DNA from: an uncultured Anaerobutyricum sp.
GTDB taxonomy: Bacteria; Bacillota; Clostridia; Lachnospirales; Lachnospiraceae
Direction of reading: 5' to 3'
DNA: 64,000 nucleotides
NCBI RefSeq assembly: GCF_934307085.1
Contig: NZ_CAKRCF010000003.1
Coordinates: 33,282 to 97,281, forward strand
Both the position numbers and the translations under genes were made by a program. The notes beneath the pieces were generated by a model. The model was not told the DNA's origin, searched no databases, and saw only the letters and a program-made list of their open reading frames with translations. Shown here piece after piece: positions 54,044-62,432 of the stretch (position 1 is its first letter; each line of letters begins with the position of its first letter).

Positions 54044-55807
54044 TTATCTTTTTTCCATTGCTTCTCTAATCTCTTTTTTAAATTGTTTAGCTGTAGTTAA
54101 AAGTTCTTCTTCTATAATATCATCTTCTTTTAACACATAATCTATCACTTCTGCCAATTCTGAAGGTATGTTTTTATTCTTTTCTTTTATCGGAATAATC
54201 GTACTCTCCCCTGACTTATTTCTTCGACGTTGAATCATGCTCCCTGTCAGCATAAAATAGAAAATTGCTGCTGCCGAAAAAACATCAACTCCCGGTTTTG
54301 CAAATCTATATCCGCCCTTTCTTTCTACTAATTTGACTGGTTTATACCCATCTTGTTTCATACCAATGCCATTATTAGTTCCATCACTTTCTCCAGTTAA
54401 CTCCACTGATTTCAGTGTTCCATAATCACCAATCGCAACACTGGAAATGTCATCTACATTCTTAAAGAATATATTACCTGGTTTAATATCTCTATGTACA
54501 AGTCCATGTACTTTCTTAGCTTTTCCATCTCCATCAAAACATATTATTTCTACATTATGAAGATAATCTAAACCATCTAAAATCTGATACATAATCGTAA
54601 CCGCATCTTCTAATTTTATCCGTTTTTTCTTTTTTATATAAGAACCCAAATCACCGCCGGCACAATATTCCATCAAATATTTATATTCTTTGTCTTTTTC
54701 ATTAAAATCTCCCTCATAGACTTTAATCAAGTTCTGATGCTCCAGTTGTTGACCAATTAACAGTTCTCTCTTAAACCATTTGATACTCCACAGATCTTTT
54801 TGTCTCAATTCTTTCAATGCAAATCTTTGTCCTGTCTCTTTATTCTGTAGTTCTATGACAGATCCAAAGCCACCTTTTTTCTCTTTTCCTTTTTTCTTAT
54901 ATTCTCCATTCCAGCCCACATTAATTTTTGTAAGCTTTACGTGATGCTCAATTTCTTTTTCTTCTTTATCAGGGACAACAACATCATCAATTTTTATATC
55001 TTCATTTTCTTTAATGGCATTATCATAATCATCTATATTAATCACAATTGATGAGTCTTCGTCTGGTTGTTTGATTAATGAATCAAGCTTTCTATAGGCT
55101 TCCTCCAGGCTGATTTCCTTTAACGCTCCTTCTTCCTTCTCCTTTTTTGCAATATATTCTTCTCTCTTTTCTTTCTGTTTTTCTTCACTTTCTTCTTTTA
55201 TTAATGTGTCGAGAATTTCATATGCCTGCACCAGTGTAGAAGCTGAAATTTTAGGGACTTTCTTAGCTTTTATATCTTCCTGGTTAACTTTTTTCTCCTC
55301 TTTCAAATTTTCTTCTATCTTCTTTTTTTCTTCTTGCTCTCCCTTCCCTGATGCACTTTCATCTGCCTGTTCCTCTATATCTTCTATACTTTCTATTCCA
55401 TCCAGCTTTTCTACACCTATCGTTGCAGCTACTGTTTTCTTTTCATCATCTTCTAATTGACTGTTTTTTTCCTTCCATACACAAATTGCAAATATTTCCG
55501 CATTACCAGCCACTCCGACTCCAAGCTGATGTTCTCCTTCTAGTTGGCATTCTTTTGTTATTTTTTTATTATCAACCCATGTACCTTGTGTACTTTTTCT
55601 TTCTCCATCTCCATCAATAAGAATAATTTTATCATTGCTTATTCTTATTTCACACTGTTTTCGGGAAACCGTTGTATCTTCGGCCGGAATTAAGATATCA
55701 CTATCTTTGTTGCGCCCAATCTTAATAGTCTGATTCTCATCTACATATTCCCAACTTTCTCCTTCTAACTTTCCCCGAATACACTTTATCTTTATCAAAG
55801 CATCCAT
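54044..55807 (-). CDS. FHA-domain Ser/Thr protein kinase with atypical activation segment (kinase 8)
   Basis: 587 residues. FHA domain (about 10-110) with IGRNKDSDILI, TVSRKQCEI and TQGTWVDNKKI. A long acidic/basic coiled linker of about 150 residues contains two related KKEEKxxxEE stretches. The kinase domain (about 295-560) has a glycine-rich loop KKGGFGSVIEL, LKEL lysine, EYCAGGDLGSYI, and VHRDIKPGN, but DYG replaces DFG and no APE motif follows. It could have low or special activity. Co-directional with kinase 7, 18 nt apart. Confidence 0.88.
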   Translation of the reverse strand: MDALIKIKCIRGKLEGESWEYVDENQTIKIGRNKDSDILIPAEDTTVSRKQCEIRISNDKIILIDGDGERKSTQGTWVDNKKITKECQLEGEHQLGVGVAGNAEIFAICVWKEKNSQLEDDEKKTVAATIGVEKLDGIESIEDIEEQADESASGKGEQEEKKKIEENLKEEKKVNQEDIKAKKVPKISASTLVQAYEILDTLIKEESEEKQKEKREEYIAKKEKEEGALKEISLEEAYRKLDSLIKQPDEDSSIVINIDDYDNAIKENEDIKIDDVVVPDKEEKEIEHHVKLTKINVGWNGEYKKKGKEKKGGFGSVIELQNKETGQRFALKELRQKDLWSIKWFKRELLIGQQLEHQNLIKVYEGDFNEKDKEYKYLMEYCAGGDLGSYIKKKKRIKLEDAVTIMYQILDGLDYLHNVEIICFDGDGKAKKVHGLVHRDIKPGNIFFKNVDDISSVAIGDYGTLKSVELTGESDGTNNGIGMKQDGYKPVKLVERKGGYRFAKPGVDVFSAAAIFYFMLTGSMIQRRRNKSGESTIIPIKEKNKNIPSELAEVIDYVLKEDDIIEEELLTTAKQFKKEIREAMEKR

Positions 55808-55821
55808 ATTCTCTTTTCCTC

Positions 55822-56580
55822 CTAGCTAAAACGAATGGTTATTGCAGAAATGTTATCTCTTCCCCCATTGCGATTTGCTTTTCTTATAAATCTTTTACAC
55901 ATTCTTTTTACGGAAAATGTATTTTTAAGTATATGATAAATATCTTTTTCTTTCATCATTCCATACAAACCATCGGAGCAGAGTAACAATACATCATTTT
56001 TATGTGCCCTCGTTATAAAGACATCCGGCATAATTTTATTAGGTTTCATTCCAACAAAACGATACAATTTAGAAGACATTTCTGATTGTTTGGCTTCTTC
56101 CTCACCCAATCTTTCCTCCTCAACCTCAATCTGTGCAATATTATGATCTTTCGTAATTTTATGACATTCTGAGGTCGGTGCAGTATACTGATATCCACGA
56201 CTGTCTCCCATATTTATCCATAATAAATAATCATCCAAAATCATCACTCCACAAAAAGTTGCTCCAAATCTTGTTAATCCATCTGCATTTTTGTCTTCAT
56301 ACATTGCCTTGCTTACTGCATAAAGCCCTTTTTGTAATGTTTGTGCTGCTTTATCTATATCCCTGCTGGTATGATATACTTTATAAACCTTTGGAATAAC
56401 CTTATCATTCATTGCTGCACACGCAATTCTTGCTGCTTTTTGTCCATACTCCAAACCACCCATTCCATCTGAAACCGCATAAAATCTTAATCTGTCATTT
56501 ACTAAAACAGCGTCATCATTCTTTTTTCTTTTTTTTCCGATATTTATTCCAAATGCAGATTTAATTCTTCTGAACTTCAA
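55822..56580 (-). CDS. PP2C-type Ser/Thr phosphatase (PstP-like position)
   Basis: 252 residues from a TTG at 56580, which follows AAGGAG at six bases. An in-frame GTG at 56619 overlaps the FtsW end and has no ribosome-binding site. Motifs: GKKRKKNDDAVL, AVSDGMGGLEYGQKAA, FGATFCGVMI, NMGDSRGYQY, LLLCSDGLYGMM, GGRDNISAITIRFS. It lies between FtsW/RodA and FHA-kinase 8, the same place that pstP holds between rodA and fhaB in mycobacteria. No membrane segment here, unlike mycobacterial PstP. Confidence 0.9.
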   Translation of the reverse strand: MKFRRIKSAFGINIGKKRKKNDDAVLVNDRLRFYAVSDGMGGLEYGQKAARIACAAMNDKVIPKVYKVYHTSRDIDKAAQTLQKGLYAVSKAMYEDKNADGLTRFGATFCGVMILDDYLLWINMGDSRGYQYTAPTSECHKITKDHNIAQIEVEEERLGEEEAKQSEMSSKLYRFVGMKPNKIMPDVFITRAHKNDVLLLCSDGLYGMMKEKDIYHILKNTFSVKRMCKRFIRKANRNGGRDNISAITIRFS

Positions 56581-56608
56581 CTTTTTCTCCTTATCCGCTA
56601 TAAAAGCA

Positions 56609-57973
56609 TTACAATTCACTGTCTACATATTCGGTACCATTCTCATCCTTCCATACAACCTTTTTTTCTCTGTTTCCACTTACAGGATACTCATTATCAT
56701 TTGCATTTATAATGAGTCCTATCATGATAAAGGTTACCATCATTGCTGTTCCACCATCACTAATAAATGAAATCGGTACACCTGTCATAATGAAGAATCC
56801 CGTTGAACCAAAAAACATCAGAAATGACTGTACAGTAATATAAAATAGTGAACCCACAATTAATCCCATATTTCTATAATCTGTCTGTTTTAAATACATC
56901 CTCACACCAAAAATAAATAGTACGGCAAAAAGAATAACTATAAGCACTCCACAAAGAAGACCTATATTCATAATAATTTCTGGAAAGATATAATCTGATT
57001 CAGAAACAGGTATATCCACTGTGCTTTTCATTCCGTTTCCTAATAAACCACCGAGAGCCATTCCCTGTCTTGCTGCAAATGTCTGATATACTTTTTCAGG
57101 ATGAAATAACCCATTAAATCGATTCATTATTAAATCAAATTTATTAGCAAGTTTTGCTATTACCCCTCCTGTTATATTCTTTTTTGTAGCATACAGAGTA
57201 CATAACTTCCCTATTCCAAATCCGATTCCTCCTACACCAACTCCTGCTCCTACAAAAATCACTGCATATTTTAAAGAAGAAAGAAATAAAATAACATATA
57301 CCATGAACACAGTCAGCATTATAAGAAACGATCCCATTTCACCAATTAATACAGAGCATATTCCATTAATTATTAAAAATCCTACTCCATATTTTATTTT
57401 TTCTTTATCTTCCCATTCATCATTGCAAAATGTAAGAGTAAAGAAAAAAATAGCAAATAACTTTATAAATTCTGTGGGCTGAATAGAGAATCCTCCTATC
57501 AGAAGCCATGCCTTTGCCCCACCTGTATCCTTTCCAAATATCAGTAATACAATGTATGTAACTACTGTTATTGCAATCAATAGCTTAAACTTCAAGTCTT
57601 CCGACAGCTTCATTAATACCTTACTATATAAAATCATAAAAGCTATAGCTCCTACTAAAGCCACCATCAGTAATATCTGCTCTTTTAGCGCAAATCCAGC
57701 TTTTGATTTCTGTATAATGCACTGCATCATAATTCCCATCATCTGCAGTACCACACAAATCACCAGAAATATATAATCCGCCTTTTTATAAGTACCATAC
57801 CAAAATATAACAATTACCACTGCTAACATTGGTAGCAACAGACCAATATAGGCGTCTAAATTTCCATATTTAATTTTTACTATAATTCCCAATAAACATT
57901 CTAGAAGAAAAATTGTACCTATATTCCCCCAGAATGATTTTTCTTTTAAAATATCTAAATATTTATTCATCAT
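56609..57973 (-). CDS. FtsW/RodA/SpoVE-family lipid-II polymerase (SEDS)
   Basis: 454 residues, about ten membrane helices. SEDS glycosyltransferases join lipid II into glycan strands together with a class B PBP. Marks: SIQPTEFIKLFAIFF, KLCTLYATKKN loop, ARQGMALGGLLGNGMKS, DYIFPEIIMNIGLL and PISFISDGGTAMM. The family's TGxPLPF segment reads TGVPISF here. It is translated right after the FHA gene (3-nt gap) and before PP2C. Neighbouring PBP is the expected partner. Whether it serves elongation, division or sporulation cannot be told. Confidence 0.93.
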   Translation of the reverse strand: MMNKYLDILKEKSFWGNIGTIFLLECLLGIIVKIKYGNLDAYIGLLLPMLAVVIVIFWYGTYKKADYIFLVICVVLQMMGIMMQCIIQKSKAGFALKEQILLMVALVGAIAFMILYSKVLMKLSEDLKFKLLIAITVVTYIVLLIFGKDTGGAKAWLLIGGFSIQPTEFIKLFAIFFFTLTFCNDEWEDKEKIKYGVGFLIINGICSVLIGEMGSFLIMLTVFMVYVILFLSSLKYAVIFVGAGVGVGGIGFGIGKLCTLYATKKNITGGVIAKLANKFDLIMNRFNGLFHPEKVYQTFAARQGMALGGLLGNGMKSTVDIPVSESDYIFPEIIMNIGLLCGVLIVILFAVLFIFGVRMYLKQTDYRNMGLIVGSLFYITVQSFLMFFGSTGFFIMTGVPISFISDGGTAMMVTFIMIGLIINANDNEYPVSGNREKKVVWKDENGTEYVDSEL

Positions 57974-57976
57974 ATA

Positions 57977-58531
57977 TTACAACTTTCTTTGAACAAATTC
58001 TTCTTTCTCGCAAGTATCCTTAATTTCAACTTTTGTCTCTTCCGGAATATAATCCATAATACCGTCTGATTCACTATTGCTAAACTTACAGTAAACTGTT
58101 CCAAACTGCAAAATCATCCCATCTTTTAAAATAATTTCTGTTATCTGCTTTCCGTTATGTTTCACTCCATTTGTCGATGCATTATCTTTTAATACCAGAC
58201 CATTTACAGTATCTTTTATCACCGCATGCTTTCCTGAAACAGTTTTATTATTAATCACAAAATCATTACTTTTATTCTTCCCAATATAAAACTCACTTTT
58301 TTTGAAATTTATTTCAGAAGTATTACTTGTAGAATATCCTGCCTCATCTAACTCTGTAATCGCCCAGTCATTTACAATTACTGTCTTATTTTGGTTAAAC
58401 ATCTTTTTACGATTCTTAAAAAATGGGAGCCTGATTTCCTTCCCTCCAATAAAACCAGCTACTTTCAGAACAACATATACTATTATCACTAGTATAACCA
58501 ATGTAATCAACTGCATTAATAATACTTTCAT
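57977..58531 (-). CDS. Membrane-anchored FHA-domain protein (FhaB-like)
   Basis: 184 residues. An N-terminal helix (about 4-28), a basic segment, then an FHA domain (about 80-160) with all usual marks: IGKNKSNDFVIN, TVSGKHAVI, ASTNGVKHNGKQI. This is the layout of mycobacterial FhaB/FipA (membrane helix plus FHA, about 155 residues), which links kinases to the wall machinery. It sits between the PBP and FtsW/RodA genes. The domain appears able to bind phosphothreonine, unlike the two kinase FHA domains, which have changed the SxxH site. Confidence 0.9.
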   Translation of the reverse strand: MKVLLMQLITLVILVIIVYVVLKVAGFIGGKEIRLPFFKNRKKMFNQNKTVIVNDWAITELDEAGYSTSNTSEINFKKSEFYIGKNKSNDFVINNKTVSGKHAVIKDTVNGLVLKDNASTNGVKHNGKQITEIILKDGMILQFGTVYCKFSNSESDGIMDYIPEETKVEIKDTCEKEEFVQRKL

Positions 58532-58547
58532 TTCATTCCCTCCTGAC

Positions 58548-59957
58548 TTACTGAGTGCTGCTTAAATATTTAAAAATATCTAATACATATGACTGAAGAT
58601 GACGTCCATATTCTTCGGTATCTTCTGTAACTTTCGATACTAAAACAACATAATCATCGGAAAAAGCAAGGAAATAGCATTTGTATTTACCTCCTGCAAT
58701 CTGTGAAGTACCTGTTTTAGCACATAATCTCAAGTCTGAATCAATACCATAATAATCGGTTGCCACATTTTTTAATAAAGTTTTTAACTTCTTCGCATTT
58801 CTTCTGCTGACTGTCTGTCCAAGCGATTCTTCTTTTCCTTTTAAAATCGTCTTCTTATCCTGAACAATCTTTTCCACCATATATGGCTTCAACATTTTCC
58901 CATTATTTGCAATTGCCTGTGCGACCATTGCTATATGTAACGGGGTCATTAATGTATTTCCCTGTCCATATGCTGTTGCGGCAATAATCTCTTCTCCGTT
59001 ATTGCCAAGATCAAAATTAGACTGTAAAGTTGTAAAATCTAAATCGATATTCTGACCAATCAAAAACTTATCCGCCTGTTCCTCAAGAACTGTTCCATTC
59101 ATTTTTAATGCTTCTTTTGCAAAAAATATATTCGAAGAATATCCCAGTGCTTCCTGCAAACCAATCTTACCTCTCGCTACCTTTCCATTATTGCTTACCG
59201 TACCGTTACCGATTTCAACGGTTCCAGTATCTTTCACTGTGTCTTTTTCTCTTCCATTTTCTAAGATTGCAGAAGCAGTTACTAATTTAAATACACTTCC
59301 TGGTTCTGCTGCATCCTGTATTCCATTTGTCTTAAAAAAGCCTGCATCTTTTTTGCTCCAATAGCTATAGTTTGTTCCATATGCCTCATCATTTACATTA
59401 TAAGGTACCTCTGTTTCCTTAGCGGATGCCAGCGCCAAAACCTTTCCTGTGTGAACATCTAAAACAATGGCCGATTCATCATTCCCCTCTATTGTTTCAT
59501 AAGCCTTTCTTTGCAACTTATTATTTAATGTCAGTTGAATATCTGCTCCTTTACTATCTTTTCCTTCACGATATAAGTACTGCTCATACTTTCCTTTTAA
59601 ACCACAGCTATTATCTCCATGAACATATCCAAGCAACCATGAATATTCCTCCGGATAAGTCAGCCTACTTGTTAAATAATCTTTATACTTTTTTTCTTTT
59701 GTTTTCTCATCGTATATCAGTTTCTTCCCAACAATTCCTTCTGATAGTAAAACTCCATCCTTGTCATAAATAAATCCCTGCATTACCGTTTGCCTTAACA
59801 ACTTGTCTACTGTGGATTTTCTCAATTCATCTGTTTTTACATTAAGCCCAGCAAATGAAGTTGAACATTGAACCAAATATACGCAAAAAACTGCTACAAC
59901 AACTACAAATATTGAAGCAATAATTTGAGACCTCTTTTTTATTTTATTTATCTCCAT
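58548..59957 (-). CDS. Class B penicillin-binding protein (PbpA-like transpeptidase)
   Basis: 469 residues from the ATG at 59957 (GAGGGAAGAG upstream). The longer frame to 60017 would start inside the promoter. A membrane helix (about 12-30) leads to a short N-domain and a transpeptidase domain with Ser221 in GSVFKLVTAS, Ser274-x-Asn276 in YSSNIFF, and Lys414 in AKTGTSQ. At about 470 residues it is short for a class B PBP and close to mycobacterial PbpA (about 490), matching the rest of the order. It cross-links peptidoglycan made by the FtsW/RodA partner. First gene of the island. Confidence 0.93.
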   Translation of the reverse strand: MEINKIKKRSQIIASIFVVVVAVFCVYLVQCSTSFAGLNVKTDELRKSTVDKLLRQTVMQGFIYDKDGVLLSEGIVGKKLIYDEKTKEKKYKDYLTSRLTYPEEYSWLLGYVHGDNSCGLKGKYEQYLYREGKDSKGADIQLTLNNKLQRKAYETIEGNDESAIVLDVHTGKVLALASAKETEVPYNVNDEAYGTNYSYWSKKDAGFFKTNGIQDAAEPGSVFKLVTASAILENGREKDTVKDTGTVEIGNGTVSNNGKVARGKIGLQEALGYSSNIFFAKEALKMNGTVLEEQADKFLIGQNIDLDFTTLQSNFDLGNNGEEIIAATAYGQGNTLMTPLHIAMVAQAIANNGKMLKPYMVEKIVQDKKTILKGKEESLGQTVSRRNAKKLKTLLKNVATDYYGIDSDLRLCAKTGTSQIAGGKYKCYFLAFSDDYVVLVSKVTEDTEEYGRHLQSYVLDIFKYLSSTQ

Positions 59958-60008
59958 ATCTCTTCCCTCTTTCAATATTACTAAATCTATGTAAAGCACT
60001 TTATCACA

Positions 60009-60037
60009 ATTATACATAATATTTTTTATTATTGCAA
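60009..60037 (-). promoter_or_regulatory. Promoter of the phosphosignalling island
   Basis: Perfect TATAAT (60009-60014) with a TTGCAA -35 (60032-60037, 4/6) at 17 bases. Leader of about 45 nt to the ATG at 59957. No obvious terminator lies between here and 35.7 kb, so the message could be very long. The rest of 60018-60404 is AT-rich, with one terminator and no gene that I can see. Confidence 0.6.
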
Positions 60038-60262
60038 TTAATTGTTATATTTTCACCTTTATTCTATTATTTCTTCTTGTATTTTTGTGCATTTTTATAA
60101 AGTGCTGTTTTTCTCTTGAAATATCTATTTCTGTTTTATTTTTCTCTATTATACTTCAGCAAATAATCTTTTTTGTTTTTTGAAAGCTCTTTTTTAATCT
60201 TTTTTTATCAAATGCTTAATTTCTGAATAATTGGATATTTATTGTACACAATAAATATTACA

Positions 60263-60302
60263 CCCCTCTCTTCTAAGAATATTATCTCATAGGAGAGAGG
60301 GG
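60263..60302 (-). terminator. Terminator of the peptide/PqqD operon
   Basis: CCCCTCTCT and AGAGAGGGG arms close a hairpin with a 22-nt loop, followed by TGTAATATTTATTG on the - strand, about 100 nt past the stop at 60405. Confidence 0.65.
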
Positions 60303-60404
60303 CATGTTATAGTACATATGTTTTAATTTATTTCTTAATTTATTTTATATATAATTAGTATCACAAATAAAACATCTGTAAATTTTCATAAACAAATTAA
60401 TTAC

Positions 60405-61394
60405 TCAATATTCCCCATCAAAAGAGCATTTTTCCCAAACCTTGGCAGATTTTTCTTCTAATTCAATAATTTTTTTATTTTCTTTTTTAACATACTTTTC
60501 ATATTTTGCTTGTTCTTTTTTCAATTTCTTTTTTAAATAACCGTTTCGTTTTATCATTTGTGATGCATTATATATAGATACCGTTTTACTTTTTGTCTGT
60601 ATCAACTCCATTACTTCTTTTATTAATTCTGTGGTCCCTTTCTCCTCCAGCTGATTCAATGTTTTCATATCAAACGAAATAACTGCTGCATTATTTTGTT
60701 GCTTACAAAGCTCTAATGTACTTTTTATTTTATTATCTCCCTGTTTTACAGGTACATACTCTACATAGAGCATCCCATTCTTTTCTTCTCCACTTATCAA
60801 TGTCTTACCATAAGTAGTTATTTGACTATATCCCATAAATCCTTTTTCAAAAAGCTGCTTTACATTTTCTTCTGTGTCCTCTCCTGCTTCAAAACACCAA
60901 AAATCAGAAAAATTCAATTCATTCTCTTGTATCTGATACTTACTATCTAAAATATAATTCCAAACTTCTTTTTCTGATAAATTTCCTGACAACATTATAT
61001 CAATATCATTTCTATTTATATACTTTCTTTCCATTTCATCAAAAATATTCATTCTGTCTTCTTCCGTTATATCAGAAGGGACAACAAAAGACGCGGGGAT
61101 TTTATATTTTTCAATCCATTTATCTGCCTGCTCTAATTCTAACGTCGTTCTCACAACAAAACATGGTAATACCCATGCTCGTCTATTTGCCTTATTTATT
61201 TCTCTTTGTTTCATATTTATTTCATTTTTAATCTCTTTTATCTTTGTTTCATAAACATTTGCTTTCTTCTCCACCTGATGTATCTGTTTTGTATATTCTT
61301 GTTCATGCTTATGCTCCATCCATAAACTACCTATTACTATAATCAATAATAGAATATTTATTCTCCAAAAAACCTTCTTATGCTGTACATTCAT
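60405..61394 (-). CDS. Membrane-anchored protein with a degenerate NodB/deacetylase-like fold
   Basis: 329 residues. A signal anchor (about 10-26), a coiled coil (30-70), then an alpha/beta domain (75-275) whose order looks like a NodB barrel: YKIPASFVVPSDITEEDR, a DIMLSGNLSEKEVW block, FWCFEAGEDTEENVKQLFEK and VSIYNASQMI. The catalytic DD and HxxxH residues of NodB are absent, so if related it is inactive. A basic coiled tail ends the protein. Last gene of the operon with the PqqD-like protein. Confidence 0.55.
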   Translation of the reverse strand: MNVQHKKVFWRINILLLIIVIGSLWMEHKHEQEYTKQIHQVEKKANVYETKIKEIKNEINMKQREINKANRRAWVLPCFVVRTTLELEQADKWIEKYKIPASFVVPSDITEEDRMNIFDEMERKYINRNDIDIMLSGNLSEKEVWNYILDSKYQIQENELNFSDFWCFEAGEDTEENVKQLFEKGFMGYSQITTYGKTLISGEEKNGMLYVEYVPVKQGDNKIKSTLELCKQQNNAAVISFDMKTLNQLEEKGTTELIKEVMELIQTKSKTVSIYNASQMIKRNGYLKKKLKKEQAKYEKYVKKENKKIIELEEKSAKVWEKCSFDGEY

Positions 61395-61405
61395 CTTTTT
61401 CCCTC

Positions 61406-61672
61406 TTATTCATTTAATAAATGATTTTTTCTTAAAATATTTAATGTATCTATGACGCCTCTTCGTGCCTGTTTTTCTGAAACTTCATATTCTTCTAATA
61501 AAGCATCTACTAACTGCTGCTCACTACACTCTTCCCTTAACAATTCCCATAAATAAAACGCCGTTCCATTACATGTAATCACACAATTATATTGTTCACT
61601 TTTATCTCCCACTGCAACAATATAATTTTTATCTCCTATCGTATGACTAATAAATCCTTCTTTTCTCTTCAT
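61406..61672 (-). CDS. PqqD-like peptide-binding protein (RiPP recognition element type)
   Basis: 88 residues, whole-length PqqD-type winged helix: an N-terminal beta hairpin (VAVGDKSEQYNCVITCNGTA), FYLWELL, and a helical end with LLEEYEVSEKQARRGVIDTL then NILRKNHLL. PqqD-like domains bind the leader of ribosomally made peptides and hand them to modifying enzymes. It lies in an operon with a 38-residue peptide gene, which would be the natural partner. Other PqqD-like proteins act on polysaccharide pathways, so the link is an inference. Confidence 0.8.
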   Translation of the reverse strand: MKRKEGFISHTIGDKNYIVAVGDKSEQYNCVITCNGTAFYLWELLREECSEQQLVDALLEEYEVSEKQARRGVIDTLNILRKNHLLNE

Positions 61673-61686
61673 TTTTATCTTCCTTC

Positions 61687-62232
61687 CTATTCAAACTTAT
61701 CTATCGGCAACTCTATAGAATCTTCTTTCTCTTTATCTTCCGGTTTTACAATTGTTATATTAGAATTAGAATCCTCTCTTTTTTTCCTTTCTTCCGTCGT
61801 TGCTTCCTTTATTTCCGTTGTACTTACCTCTTTTTTAGATATTGTCTTTTTATTTTGCTTAGACTTCTTTTTGTTTAAATTTGATTTGTCAACTGAACTT
61901 TTCTCTTCCTGTTTTATTTCTGTGCTCTTTGCTTGCTCCATCGTTTCTGCACTGGAATCGCTATTTTTCTCTCCCTCCGATTCTGTATCAAAACTTTTTT
62001 TCTCCTCGTCGCCCTCTTCAGCTTGTTCTGTATCTACCATATCCATCGGTAGTTGATTTTCTGTAAGTTCCTCTTTATCAGAATATTCTTCCTTCTGTTC
62101 TGTCGACAATGTACTTTGATTTTCTGTATTATTGTCCTTTTGCTTTTTATGATTTAAAGCAAGTACAACTATACAACAAAAAATCACTATCAAAATGACA
62201 ATACCTACAATCAGACTCCTTTTCCTTTTCAT
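61687..62232 (-). CDS. Membrane-anchored low-complexity protein
   Basis: 181 residues: a basic N-terminus, a membrane helix (about 7-27), and then 150 residues rich in Glu, Lys, Ser, Thr and Asn with no fold. A short hydrophobic/acidic C-terminal tail (SIELPIDKFE) may be conserved. Good AGGAGG site. Probably an exposed stalk or docking protein. It comes after a hairpin that may limit its expression relative to the peptide gene upstream. Confidence 0.6.
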   Translation of the reverse strand: MKRKRSLIVGIVILIVIFCCIVVLALNHKKQKDNNTENQSTLSTEQKEEYSDKEELTENQLPMDMVDTEQAEEGDEEKKSFDTESEGEKNSDSSAETMEQAKSTEIKQEEKSSVDKSNLNKKKSKQNKKTISKKEVSTTEIKEATTEERKKREDSNSNITIVKPEDKEKEDSIELPIDKFE

Positions 62233-62250
62233 AAACTTCCTCCTGAAACA

Positions 62251-62280
62251 AAGAAGCAGAATATCTCTATTCTGCTTCTT
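62251..62280 (-). terminator. Hairpin between the peptide gene and downstream genes (possible attenuator)
   Basis: AAGAAGCAGAATA and TATTCTGCTTCTT pair perfectly over 13 bases with a 4-nt loop, then TTGTTTC on the - strand. It is 20 nt after the peptide stop codon and 18 nt before the next start. With only a weak T-run it should let part of the transcription through. Confidence 0.65.
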
Positions 62281-62300
62281 CTCTTACAACATTTTACCCA

Positions 62301-62417
62301 TTATCTTCCAAGTGGATCTAGCTCTGTTTCATTTTCATGAATACCATCTCCACTAGCAATAATAACATCTTCTACCCATTCTACTTCAACTACTGGTTCT
62401 TCATACTGTTTTTTCAT
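62301..62417 (-). CDS. 38-residue peptide, possible RiPP precursor
   Basis: Small gene found by reading the - strand directly: ATG at 62417 with an AAGGAG site upstream, stop at 62301. It begins MKKQYEEPVVEVEWVEDVII, then ASGDG, and ends in a polar DPLGR tail. Short proteins of the MKK-x-Y-x-x-P-x(n)-DVI-x-x-SG type are frequent in Lachnospiraceae and resemble leader/core peptides, the conserved front being the leader and the variable end the core. A PqqD-like gene two genes downstream supports this. No Cys, Ser or Thr-rich core is seen, so the modification type is unknown. Confidence 0.65.
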   Translation of the reverse strand: MKKQYEEPVVEVEWVEDVIIASGDGIHENETELDPLGR

Positions 62418-62432
62418 TTTTCATTCTCCTTT

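Noticed and set aside
31009..59957. A type VII secretion locus
   Set aside because: Kinases, PP2C and FHA proteins can accompany such loci, but there is no WXG100 protein, EssC-type ATPase or YukD-like gene here.
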